Source: a virus. Taken from it: a stretch of DNA of 35,515 nt. Of the stretch, positions 14,767 to 22,648 are shown one piece after another (positions within the stretch are counted from its first letter, which is position 1; each line of letters starts with the position of its first letter). The position numbers were made by a program, and so were the translations under genes. Below the pieces are notes generated by a model, which searched no databases, had not been told where the DNA came from, and was given only the letters and a program-made list of their open reading frames with translations. The DNA is taken from the IMG/VR virus record IMGVR_UViG_3300030060_004182, positions 1-35,515 of that record, one strand, 5' to 3'.

Positions 14767-15711
14767 ATGACTAAATTTGATGAATATCTGTGGGTTGAAA
14801 AGTATCGCCCACGGAAAGTGAGTGATTGCATTCTCTCGGATTCTCTCCGGGAAACATTTCAGAAGATGGTGGACGGTGAAGAAATTCAAAACCTCCTCCT
14901 CTCGGGTGGAGCAGGTTGCGGAAAAACAACCATCGCAAAAGCGATGTGTGAAGAACTTGGTTGTGACTATATGGTGATCAACTGTTCAGAAGATGGAAAC
15001 ATCGACACTCTGAGAACCAAGATTCGTAACTTCGCAAGTAGCGTGTCGATGTCCGGTGGTAAGAAAGTAGTCATCCTAGATGAGTTTGACTACAGCAATG
15101 CACAGAGTATGCAGCCTGCACTTCGTGGTTTTATAGAAGAGTTTAGTAAGAACTGTCGATTCATTCTTACCTGCAACTATAAGAATAGAATTATTGAACC
15201 AATTCATTCACGATGCACTTGTGTGGAGTTTACTATTCCTACAAAGGAGAAACCCACTATTGCTAAATCCTTTATGGAGAGAGTCAAATTCATATTGGAC
15301 AGCGAGGGTGTCTCTTATGACGAAAAGGTTTTGGTTCAACTCATCATGAAGCACTTCCCAGACTTCCGAAGAACCATAAACGAGTTGCAAAGGTATTCGG
15401 TTGCGGGTTGTATTGATGTTGGTGTTCTGTCTAACATCGGAGAAATCCACGTTTCTGATCTAATGAAGAGCATGAAGTCTAAGGACTTCTCTTCTGTCAG
15501 AAAGTGGGTGGTTGATAATCTAGACAATTCACATGTCGAACTTTTTCGCAGCATCTATACGGGATGCTATGAACACATGGAACCAGCGTCAGTCCCTCAG
15601 GCTATTCTAATCATCGCAGAGTATCAATACAAGTCTGCTTTTGTTGCAGATCAGGAAGTGAATCTTTCTGCTTGTTGTATTCAGTTAATGATGGAGTGTG
15701 CATTCAAATGA
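14767..15711 (+). CDS. 44: gp44 clamp-loader ATPase subunit
   Basis: This encodes 314 residues; T4 gp44 has 319. Four gp44 and one gp62 form the T4 clamp loader, which opens gp45 and places it at primer ends. This is an AAA+ ATPase with LWVEKYRPRKVSDCIL at the N-terminus (T4 ILEQKYRPSTIDECIL), Walker A GGAGCGKT (47-54), Walker B VVILDEFDYS with DEFD at 105-108, and an SRC motif (HSRCTCVEF) as arginine-finger region. MKHFPDFRRTINELQRYS matches T4 KKNFPDFRKTIGELDSYS. ATG 14767 is chosen because GTGAGGA precedes it; a TTG at 14749 in the same frame lies before that site. The stop overlaps the next start (ATGA). Confidence 0.94.
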   Translation: MTKFDEYLWVEKYRPRKVSDCILSDSLRETFQKMVDGEEIQNLLLSGGAGCGKTTIAKAMCEELGCDYMVINCSEDGNIDTLRTKIRNFASSVSMSGGKKVVILDEFDYSNAQSMQPALRGFIEEFSKNCRFILTCNYKNRIIEPIHSRCTCVEFTIPTKEKPTIAKSFMERVKFILDSEGVSYDEKVLVQLIMKHFPDFRRTINELQRYSVAGCIDVGVLSNIGEIHVSDLMKSMKSKDFSSVRKWVVDNLDNSHVELFRSIYTGCYEHMEPASVPQAILIIAEYQYKSAFVADQEVNLSACCIQLMMECAFK

Positions 15712-16004
15712 GTAAGTTCTATCCAATAAGAGGAAAAGTCGCTGTAAGAAGATCGGTTCAATCGGAGTCTACCTCCGCTGGTGTAATTTACACACCGAAA
15801 GACAATGTTCATTACGCTAAGGGACAGGTGGTGTCTGTTGGACATCCCCTACCCCTCCCTAACGGAAAAATGATCGTACCAGAGTACTATGATGGTGACT
15901 GGGTGATTTACAAACGAGAGGGAGTGGAGCATACAATGGGTTTTGATATTATGAATCATGATGGTATTGTTGCGATCATTGAAGAGGATACTGAGATCTC
16001 ATGA
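15708..16004 (+). CDS. 31: GroES-type co-chaperonin (gp31 role)
   Basis: This encodes 98 residues, the size of GroES (97) and near T4 gp31 (111). Such co-chaperonins cap host GroEL; T4 gp31 is needed to fold the capsid protein gp23. The GroES plan is visible: PIRGKVAVRRS at the start (GroES IRPLHDRVIVKR), a mobile-loop position with SESTSAGVIYTPKD (GroES ETKSAGGIVLTG), GQVVSVG (GroES GEVLAVG), GDWVIYKREGVEHTM (GroES GDIVIFNDGYGVKSE) and a final DGIVAIIEE (GroES DILAIVEA). ATG 15708 overlaps the gene 44 stop; the frame extends further upstream within gene 44 without a better start. It is closer to plain GroES than T4 gp31 is. It splits the 44-62 pair. Confidence 0.88.
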   Translation: MSKFYPIRGKVAVRRSVQSESTSAGVIYTPKDNVHYAKGQVVSVGHPLPLPNGKMIVPEYYDGDWVIYKREGVEHTMGFDIMNHDGIVAIIEEDTEIS

Positions 16005-16381
16005 AACTAACAGATTTTCTCAATGCTATAAACTACAATAAAAAGCCACTTCTTGACGGGGAGGCTTTGGAGAAAGACTACGCTCCCTTTGTTGTTAATA
16101 GATGTCTGTCTTACTTTCCAGACACAATTTTTCATGCGAATACAATGAACCACATGTGTTCAGTGGATAAGAAGATGCATTTCGACTACTTGCGAGGAGC
16201 GGTTAGAAAGCGAAAGAGATTCAGTCCGTGGTTGAAGAAAGAAGTGCAACCAGAACTAGAAGCGATAAAAACTGTGTTCGATTTCTCAGACAGAAAAGCC
16301 AAAGATGCACTAAGAGTTTTGAGTCCAGAACAGGTTAAGGACATCGTAGATACTGCGGAAAGAATGAAAAACCCTAAATAG
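16001..16381 (+). CDS. 62: gp62 clamp-loader small subunit
   Basis: This encodes 126 residues; T4 gp62 has 187, so this is a short form as in other marine T4-like phages. gp62 is the single non-ATPase subunit of the gp44-gp62 clamp loader. The core APFVVNRCLSYFPDTIFHAN followed by HFDYLRGAVRKRKRFSPWLK matches T4 gp62 ([20 protein letters not shown], then [20 protein letters not shown]). The C-terminal T4 extension is reduced to a short helical tail (LSPEQVKDIVDTAERM). The start overlaps the GroES-like stop (ATGA at 16001-16004). regA follows after a 51-bp leader. Confidence 0.88.
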   Translation: MKLTDFLNAINYNKKPLLDGEALEKDYAPFVVNRCLSYFPDTIFHANTMNHMCSVDKKMHFDYLRGAVRKRKRFSPWLKKEVQPELEAIKTVFDFSDRKAKDALRVLSPEQVKDIVDTAERMKNPK

Positions 16382-16395
16382 ATATAGGAATATTA

Positions 16396-16417
16396 TGAAA
16401 GCGGTAATTTGCTTTTA
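16396..16417 (+). promoter_or_regulatory. RNA hairpin in the regA leader, candidate translational operator
   Basis: TGAAAGC (16396-16402) can pair with GCTTTTA (16411-16417), giving seven base pairs (one G-U) around the eight-base loop GGTAATTT. It sits 16 bases before the regA ATG, just upstream of the GGAG ribosome site (16422-16425). T4 regA is translationally autoregulated, so a leader structure is plausible. The function is inferred only. Confidence 0.35.
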
Positions 16418-16432
16418 CGATGGAGAATATAA

Positions 16433-16846
16433 ATGTCACATGAAGAATATGAGGAGGATATCTTCAATGGGTTGGGGGTAGAGATAGAACTAAAGGAACG
16501 GGATGATTTCCTTAAGGTAAAAGAAACCCTTACTCGCATCGGAGTGTCCTCAAGAAAAGAAAATAAATTATACCAGTCCTGTCATATCTTACACAAGAGA
16601 GGCAGATATGCCATACTTCACTTTAAAGAATTGTTTGCGTTGGATGGGTTGGAGTCAAATATCTCCGAAAACGACGTAGCAAGAAGAAACACTATATCAA
16701 ATCTTCTTGAAGATTGGGGTTTGGTGGATATCTTAGATGAGTTGGAGGGAGAACCCACTGTTAATGTAAAGCAGTTAAAGATTCTTCCATTTTCCGAGAA
16801 GAAAGATTGGGAGTTGATTCCAAAATACCATATAGGCAAAAAGTGA
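16433..16846 (+). CDS. regA: RegA translational repressor
   Basis: This encodes 137 residues; T4 RegA has 122, and this one carries about 13 extra acidic N-terminal residues (MSHEEYEEDIFNG). RegA binds the translation start regions of many early phage mRNAs and blocks ribosome entry. The match to T4 is strong: VEIELKERDDFLKVKETLTR (T4 IEITLKKPEDFLKVKETLTR), NKLYQSCHILHKRGRYAILH (T4 LYQSCHILQKQGKYYIVH), RRNTISNLLEDWGLV and a KYHIGKK end (T4 KYSIGQK). The start at ATG 16433 follows GATGGAG; an internal start giving the T4 length is not obvious. It is the last T4 core replication gene here. In T4, DNA polymerase gene 43 follows, but here a sugar island begins. Confidence 0.92.
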   Translation: MSHEEYEEDIFNGLGVEIELKERDDFLKVKETLTRIGVSSRKENKLYQSCHILHKRGRYAILHFKELFALDGLESNISENDVARRNTISNLLEDWGLVDILDELEGEPTVNVKQLKILPFSEKKDWELIPKYHIGKK

Positions 16847-16859
16847 ATGGAGTTATATT

Positions 16860-17585
16860 ATGCATCCAATAGTGATTAGTTTTTATAGTGATATTGAGGG
16901 ACACGACTATTATTCAAGAAATGCAGAGCGGTTAAAAAAACAACTAGACAATCTGGGTGTCCCTTATGATATTCAAGAGAAAAAGTCTCTAGGTGATTAC
17001 AGGTTAAATTGTCTCAGTAAACCTCAATACATTCTAGACAAGATGGAAAAGTTAGATCAACCCGTAATCTGGTTGGATATTGACAGCCGAGTTCACAAGA
17101 AACTCGCTGACTTTGAAAACATAGATCCTGATGTGGATATAGTTTTTTCCTCTTCGATGATGGAAGAGGTTTCTAAGTTTATGTCCGAACACGGACTCAC
17201 AGAAATTGAAGGACATTTACTACCAGCAATCATTAATGGGATGAAAGCGTCCCCTTTATATTTCGGAAACACCACTGGATCTAAGAACATATTATATGGG
17301 TGGATTCAGTCAACTAGGAATCAGATCGAAACTAATGATCCTAAGTTTGATCACGAACCTCTGTTTCCTATTCTTGGTAGGGCTATCCAAGATAAAACTA
17401 TAAATTCTAGGGTGGTGGGAATAGACTATTGCACATGGCCTGGAAATACAAAACGAAGCACCGTTATTACTATGGGACTCGCTGACTCCGAAACGAAGAA
17501 AGAAAAGTTGAGAGAGATGGGACTCGAAGAGGAGTTCATAGAGTGGCAGTCGGGTGGAGATAAAGAACATGTCTGGGATATCTAA
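16860..17585 (+). CDS. Nucleotide-diphospho-sugar transferase-like glycosyltransferase (GT-A)
   Basis: This encodes 241 residues and is the first gene of the glycan island. The N-terminus (HPIVISFYSDIEGHDYYSRN) and QPVIWLDIDSRVHKKL, with DID at 73-75, give the GT-A pattern in which a DxD motif after a hydrophobic strand binds the metal and sugar nucleotide. Further on, LYFGNTTGSKNILYGWI and FDHEPLFPILG are typical of the family of cytoplasmic nucleotide-diphospho-sugar transferases in which a Gln/Asp near the end shapes the acceptor site. GGAG at 16849-16852 precedes the ATG. The stop lies inside the next gene (17-base overlap). Donor sugar and acceptor cannot be read from sequence. Confidence 0.72.
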   Translation: MHPIVISFYSDIEGHDYYSRNAERLKKQLDNLGVPYDIQEKKSLGDYRLNCLSKPQYILDKMEKLDQPVIWLDIDSRVHKKLADFENIDPDVDIVFSSSMMEEVSKFMSEHGLTEIEGHLLPAIINGMKASPLYFGNTTGSKNILYGWIQSTRNQIETNDPKFDHEPLFPILGRAIQDKTINSRVVGIDYCTWPGNTKRSTVITMGLADSETKKEKLREMGLEEEFIEWQSGGDKEHVWDI

Positions 17586-18471
17586 AGTACTGGGGTTCGG
17601 ACTTCCGTTCAATCCAGATCAATCATCATGCTCACTAAGAGTCCCCGAAAATTTTAGATGGACATCGTGGAAAAATGGTAGTCCACCGGAGGATGATTGT
17701 AAGTTAGAAGTCTGGATGGATAGATCTATCCTCACCGGAATAAACCACAAAAAAGTTTGTGAAAATAAAGTAGCATGGATATGTGAGTCTAGTCACATAG
17801 TCCCAGACGTTGTAAACTTTATTCAAGAAAAAATGGATTATGTGTTAACCGAATACGATTTCATTTTTACTTGTGATAAATCCATACTACAATGTGAAAA
17901 CGAAAAAGTTTTATACTGTCCTCCGGGTAGCAACGTCGCATGGATATCTGAGGAAAAGCAAAAAATATATGATAAAACTAAACTATGCTCAATCATAGCC
18001 TCTAATAAGAAGATAACAAACGGACACATGCTAAGACATCACATAGCAGAAATGTTCAAAGGTTCAATTGACATATATGGAGGAGTTGCCGGATCACAAT
18101 CATTTGGACATGGTAATCTTGTTGACTCTTGGCATGACAAGACACAGGGACTTAAAGATTATATGTTTTCATTTACCATAGAAAACTCCTCATACGAAAC
18201 CTACTACACCGAGAAGATAATGGACTGTTTTGTTACAGGGACAGTCCCGATATATTGGGGCAGTCCAGACATAGGCGATTACTTCAATAAGGATGGTATT
18301 ATTATTTTAGATGACTCATTCGATATAAATATGTTGTCGGAAGAGTTGTATTATGATATGATGCCTGCTATAAAAGAAAACTATGAACTAGCGAGAAAGA
18401 CTAAGATAGCAGACGATATTTTATATGAATTAGTGGAGAGTAATAAGTATGAATCTATCAGCAAATATTAA
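17569..18471 (+). CDS. GT10-family glycosyltransferase (fucosyltransferase-like)
   Basis: This encodes 300 residues. The C-terminal half has the GT10 (alpha-1,3/4-fucosyltransferase) signature: YMFSFTIENSS with E205, then YYTEKIMDCF with E215-K216, then GTVPIYWGSPDI and a short DYFN end. In known GT10 enzymes this segment binds GDP-fucose. The N-terminal half is variable, as usual for the acceptor-binding domain of a GT-B fold. The phage also encodes gmd and fcl, which make GDP-fucose, so the donor assignment is plausible. ATG 17569 is preceded by GGGTGGAGA; the frame extends to a GTG at 17554 with less support. It overlaps both neighbours. No membrane anchor is present, so it acts in the cytoplasm. 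Confidence 0.82.
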   Translation: MSGISKVLGFGLPFNPDQSSCSLRVPENFRWTSWKNGSPPEDDCKLEVWMDRSILTGINHKKVCENKVAWICESSHIVPDVVNFIQEKMDYVLTEYDFIFTCDKSILQCENEKVLYCPPGSNVAWISEEKQKIYDKTKLCSIIASNKKITNGHMLRHHIAEMFKGSIDIYGGVAGSQSFGHGNLVDSWHDKTQGLKDYMFSFTIENSSYETYYTEKIMDCFVTGTVPIYWGSPDIGDYFNKDGIIILDDSFDINMLSEELYYDMMPAIKENYELARKTKIADDILYELVESNKYESISKY

Positions 18472-19954
18472 GAATGGATATTATCTTTTCGGTGACGGTA
18501 TTGACTTTCATGAGCCTGTAGAACTACATGTTTCTAGATTTGGTGACAACAATCGTCCGGGTGGTTCTCCTAGATTTGATAACCCGTCTGCGTTCAAGGT
18601 ATATCTCAACACAACAGAACCAGTTTCTTCAGCGAACAGGGAATCTGTTGCAAGTGTCATTGAGCATGGATCTAAGTATAATTTGGTTCTTACATCCGAC
18701 ACCGAGGTGTTAAATGAATTATCAAACGCTTCTTTTTTCCCATATGGTACTACTTGGTTAAATAAAAACAGAGGTAAGATTGATCACGAAGACGGACTCG
18801 GGGAGTACAGCCCGGAACTAGACTTACTGCATAAGAACAAAAAGTTTTCGGTTTCATTTCTAGGGACAAATCATCTACCCGGACCTGATGGTTATCGAAT
18901 GAGACATGAGTTATGGTCAAAGAAAGATGATATAAAAACTCCAACCGTTTTCTATAGCAGCACAAGACATCCAATGACACCACAGGGACAATTGCTACCC
19001 GAAGACAATAAAAAGTATCTGTTCAATTCTCAGTTTAGTATCGCTATTGAAAGCACAAGTGTTGAAAATTATTTTTCAGAGAAACTCATTGACTGCCTAA
19101 TAAGTAAGACTATCCCGATTTACTGGGGGTGTCCTAATATTGATGAGTTTTTTGATACGAGGGGAATGATAATTGTTGACAGTGTTGACGATATGATAAA
19201 GAAAATCAATCGATTAACAGAGAAGTCTTACAAAAAGAAACTAAAATATGTTGAGGAAAATTATGCACTCGCACATGAGTATGCAAGACCTTTTTCTGAT
19301 AGAGTTCGGGATGCGATTATGGAAAAACTACCAGCACCAATTGAAGAGGAAACAAAGGTAGAGGAGAGCAAGTACGCACTTAGTGTTGGTATAGTTTCTC
19401 TAAAGAAAAGAGAAGATCTCCTAAACAGACTTCTCTCCAGAATGAAAGATAAAACACCCCCAGAAATAATGGAGCGGGTTGAGGTTCTTATTAATGTTGA
19501 TGAGGGTGCTAAACCCGTAGGACAAAAAAGAAATGAGATTTTGTCAAGAGCAACTGGTAAGTTTATATGCTTCATTGATGATGACGATTTAGTTTCTGAA
19601 AACTATCTAGCAACTATGGTACACGCCATAGATAGCACACCCAAGTTAGACTGCATTGGTTTTACTGGTATGTTTTACAATGACGATCAACCAAAGATGA
19701 TGTTCAAACATGCTAATATGTACAGAGGTAATTATAAAGACTCAGAGGGAACACAGTATAGACCTGCAAATCATCTTAACCCAGTCAGAACAGAAATAGC
19801 GAAGAAGATAGGATTTCCAGAGAAGAACTTTGGAGAGGATGCGGACTATAGTGATAAGTTGCTAACTTCTGGTTTGATAAATGATGAAATAATAGTGGAT
19901 GGTGAAGTGATGTATCACTATCTGTTTAGCAGAAGTCAATCCCAAACACACTAG
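18449..19954 (+). CDS. Bifunctional GT10-like / GT2 glycosyltransferase fusion
   Basis: This encodes 501 residues. Residues 1-290 carry a GT10-like domain with FSIAIESTSVENYFSEKLID: E201, then E211-K212 at exactly the same 10-residue spacing as in the preceding gene. KTIPIYWGCPNIDEFFD follows. After a charged linker (PIEEETKVEESK) a GT2-type GT-A domain begins near residue 309 (YALSVGIVSLKKREDLLNRL), with GQKRNEILSRATGKF and the metal-binding DDDD at 377-380 in ICFIDDDDLVSENYL. A late FPEKNFGEDADYSDKL carries the likely catalytic acid. One polypeptide could thus add two sugars in succession. It overlaps the preceding GT10 gene by 23 bases and probably arose by duplication of that gene and fusion (inference). 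Confidence 0.82.
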   Translation: MNLSANIKNGYYLFGDGIDFHEPVELHVSRFGDNNRPGGSPRFDNPSAFKVYLNTTEPVSSANRESVASVIEHGSKYNLVLTSDTEVLNELSNASFFPYGTTWLNKNRGKIDHEDGLGEYSPELDLLHKNKKFSVSFLGTNHLPGPDGYRMRHELWSKKDDIKTPTVFYSSTRHPMTPQGQLLPEDNKKYLFNSQFSIAIESTSVENYFSEKLIDCLISKTIPIYWGCPNIDEFFDTRGMIIVDSVDDMIKKINRLTEKSYKKKLKYVEENYALAHEYARPFSDRVRDAIMEKLPAPIEEETKVEESKYALSVGIVSLKKREDLLNRLLSRMKDKTPPEIMERVEVLINVDEGAKPVGQKRNEILSRATGKFICFIDDDDLVSENYLATMVHAIDSTPKLDCIGFTGMFYNDDQPKMMFKHANMYRGNYKDSEGTQYRPANHLNPVRTEIAKKIGFPEKNFGEDADYSDKLLTSGLINDEIIVDGEVMYHYLFSRSQSQTH

Positions 19955-19964
19955 GTGATAGCAC

Positions 19965-20888
19965 ATGAGTGATAATGAAAAACTAAATCCATATGAACAA
20001 AGAGGTCCCTTAAACCACAGACAGTCCGCAGGTAAGAGGCTTATTAGTTTTTCCCTTTGGGGAGACAAACCAGAATATTGTTTGGGTGCGTTGGAAAATG
20101 CAAAGAGAGCAAAGGTTGTTTTCCCCGACTGGACTTGTAGATTCTATGTCTCGAAATCCGTTCCTAGAAAAATAATAAAACTAATACAGGAAGAGGGTAA
20201 CACTGAAGTCATCACTGTGAATTACGAGGATGACTGGAGAGGGACTTTGTGGAAACTGTTTGCAGTCGAAGATCGGAGCATTGATATTGTTCTGTTTAGA
20301 GATGTCAATTCCAGACTTTCAACTAGAGATGCCTTAGCGGTTGAAGATTGGATGAAAACAAATATACCATTACATATTATTAGAGATCATCCCTTTAATA
20401 CCCCCCACCCAATTCCTCCGGGTTCTTGGGGCATGGTGACTGAGCCTTTTAGGTGGATCGCTTCTGACGTTCGCAAGTATATGTCAAACTTCGGGACGGG
20501 AACTCTATCCCAAGAGGACATACTTGAGGGTAGGTTAGAACCAGAGAACGAAGAAATAGAAAAAAATATTGACATAAAGTACGTCAATAAATTGTATTTG
20601 AGTCATGGTTCACATGCTTTCATTCACGACTCCTTCCCCCACTTCAATCCGTGGTCTGGTAGAAATTTTCAGATTGGTAGGGTTAAAGAATTCAGTACGG
20701 GATTCCCAGTGGTTAGAAATGCCTATGGTGATCACGAAAACAAGTGGAACGATTTTGTTGGACAGAAATATAATCATAAGAATAAACCAAATGAAAAGTT
20801 AGCAAAAGAGTTAGAATCAGTAGAAAAGGATTTAGTGAAACTAAACAAATCAATTATGATAAATCAAAGGGAGTGGTTAGATGGGTAA
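19965..20888 (+). CDS. SLWG-type glycosyltransferase paralogue 1, altered DxD
   Basis: This encodes 307 residues and is the first of three tandem paralogues sharing S-x-SLWG near the N-terminus, a DW(T/I)xRxY segment, an (F/S)RDxxSR metal-site region and a GxWG turn. Here the DxD is changed: residues 112-117 read RDVNSR (D113, N115), where the two downstream copies read RDTDSR. GSWGMVTEPFRW replaces GGMWG. It has an extra ~24-residue hydrophilic N-terminus and a charged coiled C-terminus. ATG 19965 lies 10 bases after the previous stop, and the gene overlaps the next by 8 bases. It may be catalytically impaired or work as a partner of its neighbours (inference). The exact GT family is not one I can name. 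Confidence 0.68.
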   Translation: MSDNEKLNPYEQRGPLNHRQSAGKRLISFSLWGDKPEYCLGALENAKRAKVVFPDWTCRFYVSKSVPRKIIKLIQEEGNTEVITVNYEDDWRGTLWKLFAVEDRSIDIVLFRDVNSRLSTRDALAVEDWMKTNIPLHIIRDHPFNTPHPIPPGSWGMVTEPFRWIASDVRKYMSNFGTGTLSQEDILEGRLEPENEEIEKNIDIKYVNKLYLSHGSHAFIHDSFPHFNPWSGRNFQIGRVKEFSTGFPVVRNAYGDHENKWNDFVGQKYNHKNKPNEKLAKELESVEKDLVKLNKSIMINQREWLDG

Positions 20889-21816
20889 GAAAATAATATC
20901 AATGAGTCTATGGGGCGATGTTCCCATGTATACTGTAGGTGCAATTCGCAATGCAGAAATGAATCCAAACATCTTTGGATCAGACTGGATCACTAGAATT
21001 TATATTGGAAATGATGTTCCTAGCGAGGTATGCGAGAAACTAGTATCTCTACCCCAAACTGAATGTGTTTTTCTACCAAACGAAGATCCAAATTGGAATG
21101 GAATGTTCTGGAGATTTTGGGCGATCAGCGACGAAGATGTGGATCTAGTTATTTTCAGAGACACAGATTCTCGACCTAGTATTAGAGACTCCGCTGCTGT
21201 TCAAGAGTGGATCGAATCTGGCAAGATGATTCACCTCATGCGAGATCATCCCTATCACACGGAGCCTATCATGGGTGGTATGTGGGGATGTCATGCAAAA
21301 GAAACATACGAAAAATTAAAGTCGGAACTACCCGAATTACCGTTTAGCAACATGGAAGAATTAACAAAGAAGTGGTGGGAGCATCAGAAAGAAAAGTCAT
21401 ATAAGGTTCATGTTCTGGAACACGGTGGTGACTTCTGGACAAAAAGATATGCTCCATACGATATGATGACTGGGGAATCAAAGAAAGGTGTTGATCAACT
21501 CTTTTTGCGGATGATAGTTTACAAAGCATTTCAACAAGAGTTGTTTATTCACGATGCGTTCCCGATGTATAATTCATTTTCTGGAGTGTTTGATGAACAA
21601 AGATACTTCCAATGTGAGTCTGGAACTGGTATTAAGAAAGAAATGTCAACAGGTTTCCCAAGCATGAGACAGACTTGGGATGACACTTTCCCATCGAAGT
21701 GGCATGACTTCATCGGACAACAATGGGACGAGTTTGATGTTCCTAATGAGGAGTATGCACAGTTACTAAAACAAAGAGATGAGTGCATATACTCAGACTG
21801 GAAAAAGAAAGACTAG
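20881..21816 (+). CDS. SLWG-type glycosyltransferase paralogue 2
   Basis: This encodes 311 residues, beginning KKIISMSLWGDVPMYTVGAI, almost the same opening as paralogue 3. FWRFWAISDEDVDLVIFRDT leads into D94-T-D96-SR, an intact GT-A DxD site, then HLMRDHPYHTEPIMGGMWG. Its C-terminal half (QLFLRMIVYKAFQQELFIHD, then FIGQQWDEFD) parallels paralogue 1 (AFIHDSFP, FVGQKYN), so those two form the closer pair in that region. It overlaps the preceding gene by 8 bases. It is predicted to be a soluble, metal-dependent sugar transferase; donor and acceptor are unknown. Confidence 0.72.
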   Translation: MGKKIISMSLWGDVPMYTVGAIRNAEMNPNIFGSDWITRIYIGNDVPSEVCEKLVSLPQTECVFLPNEDPNWNGMFWRFWAISDEDVDLVIFRDTDSRPSIRDSAAVQEWIESGKMIHLMRDHPYHTEPIMGGMWGCHAKETYEKLKSELPELPFSNMEELTKKWWEHQKEKSYKVHVLEHGGDFWTKRYAPYDMMTGESKKGVDQLFLRMIVYKAFQQELFIHDAFPMYNSFSGVFDEQRYFQCESGTGIKKEMSTGFPSMRQTWDDTFPSKWHDFIGQQWDEFDVPNEEYAQLLKQRDECIYSDWKKKD

Positions 21817-21818
21817 AC

Positions 21819-22637
21819 ATGAAAAAAGTAATATCAATGAGTCTATGGGGAAATAACCATCACTATGTGTTGGGTGGTATTCTGAATGCAGACATAGCAC
21901 AGAAAGAATGGACTGACTGGACATGTAGATATTACATAGCACCGACTGTTCCGGAGTCCTCCATCAAGGAGTTAAACTCTAGAGATAACGTAGAAGTCAT
22001 AATGATGCATGAAGATGTTGGTTGGAACGGAATGTTCTGGAGATTTTATGCAGCAGGTGATCCAGAGGTGGATGTAATGATATCACGGGACACCGACTCT
22101 AGAATAAATCCAAGAGATAAAGCCGCAGTCGATCAGTGGCTTGACAGCGACAAGGACTTTCATATAATGAGAGATATGTGTCAGCATGGATGGAATATAT
22201 GTGGAGGTATGTGGGGTGCTAGAAACGGAGTAGTCTCGGATATAGTTGAGAGGATTAATGGATACTCTAGAAAGGAACATGATAATAATCACGGGATTGA
22301 TCAACACTTTCTAACAGATCTATATCCACAAATTTGGGAAAAGGCGTTCGTACACGATGACTGGTTCCCACACCAAAGGACACACGAACAAAAGCATCAA
22401 TTTCCTATCCCAAGATTGAGAGGAAATGGTTGGTGGAATACAGAGTTTCCAGAATGGCATGGAGGAATAGAGGATAACGCAGAGGAGTATCCACACTGGC
22501 AAGACGGAGCAGGACATTGTTTTCTTAAGTGTCCTGCTTGTGGAGTGTTCCATGACAATGAGTATATTGGTAAATTAAGAACCTGCACTACAGCAGAAAA
22601 AGAAAAGTATTCAGAAGTAATGAAAGATTTAACCTAA
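21819..22637 (+). CDS. SLWG-type glycosyltransferase paralogue 3 with C-terminal cysteine motif
   Basis: This encodes 272 residues from ATG 21819, two bases after the previous stop; the frame continues upstream inside paralogue 2 but without a ribosome site. KKVISMSLWGNNHHYVLGGI, then GMFWRFYAAGDPEVDVMISR and D91-T-D93-SR give the same GT-A core as paralogue 2, followed by HIMRDMCQHGWNICGGMWG. It differs at the C-terminus, where HCFLKCPACGVFHDNEYIG followed by LRTC offers four closely placed cysteines, suggesting a small zinc-binding site. The neighbouring copies lack this tail. It is probably an active transferase with a different acceptor (inference). Confidence 0.72.
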   Translation: MKKVISMSLWGNNHHYVLGGILNADIAQKEWTDWTCRYYIAPTVPESSIKELNSRDNVEVIMMHEDVGWNGMFWRFYAAGDPEVDVMISRDTDSRINPRDKAAVDQWLDSDKDFHIMRDMCQHGWNICGGMWGARNGVVSDIVERINGYSRKEHDNNHGIDQHFLTDLYPQIWEKAFVHDDWFPHQRTHEQKHQFPIPRLRGNGWWNTEFPEWHGGIEDNAEEYPHWQDGAGHCFLKCPACGVFHDNEYIGKLRTCTTAEKEKYSEVMKDLT

Positions 22638-22648
22638 AGGAGATCACA

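Noticed and set aside
16374-16380. CTAAATA at the end of gene 62 as a late promoter for regA
   Set aside because: It lacks the full consensus, and regA is an early/middle gene in T4, so a late promoter is not expected.
18324-18331. Exact TATAAATA inside the first GT10 gene
   Set aside because: It is intragenic within a tightly coupled operon; chance is the simpler explanation.
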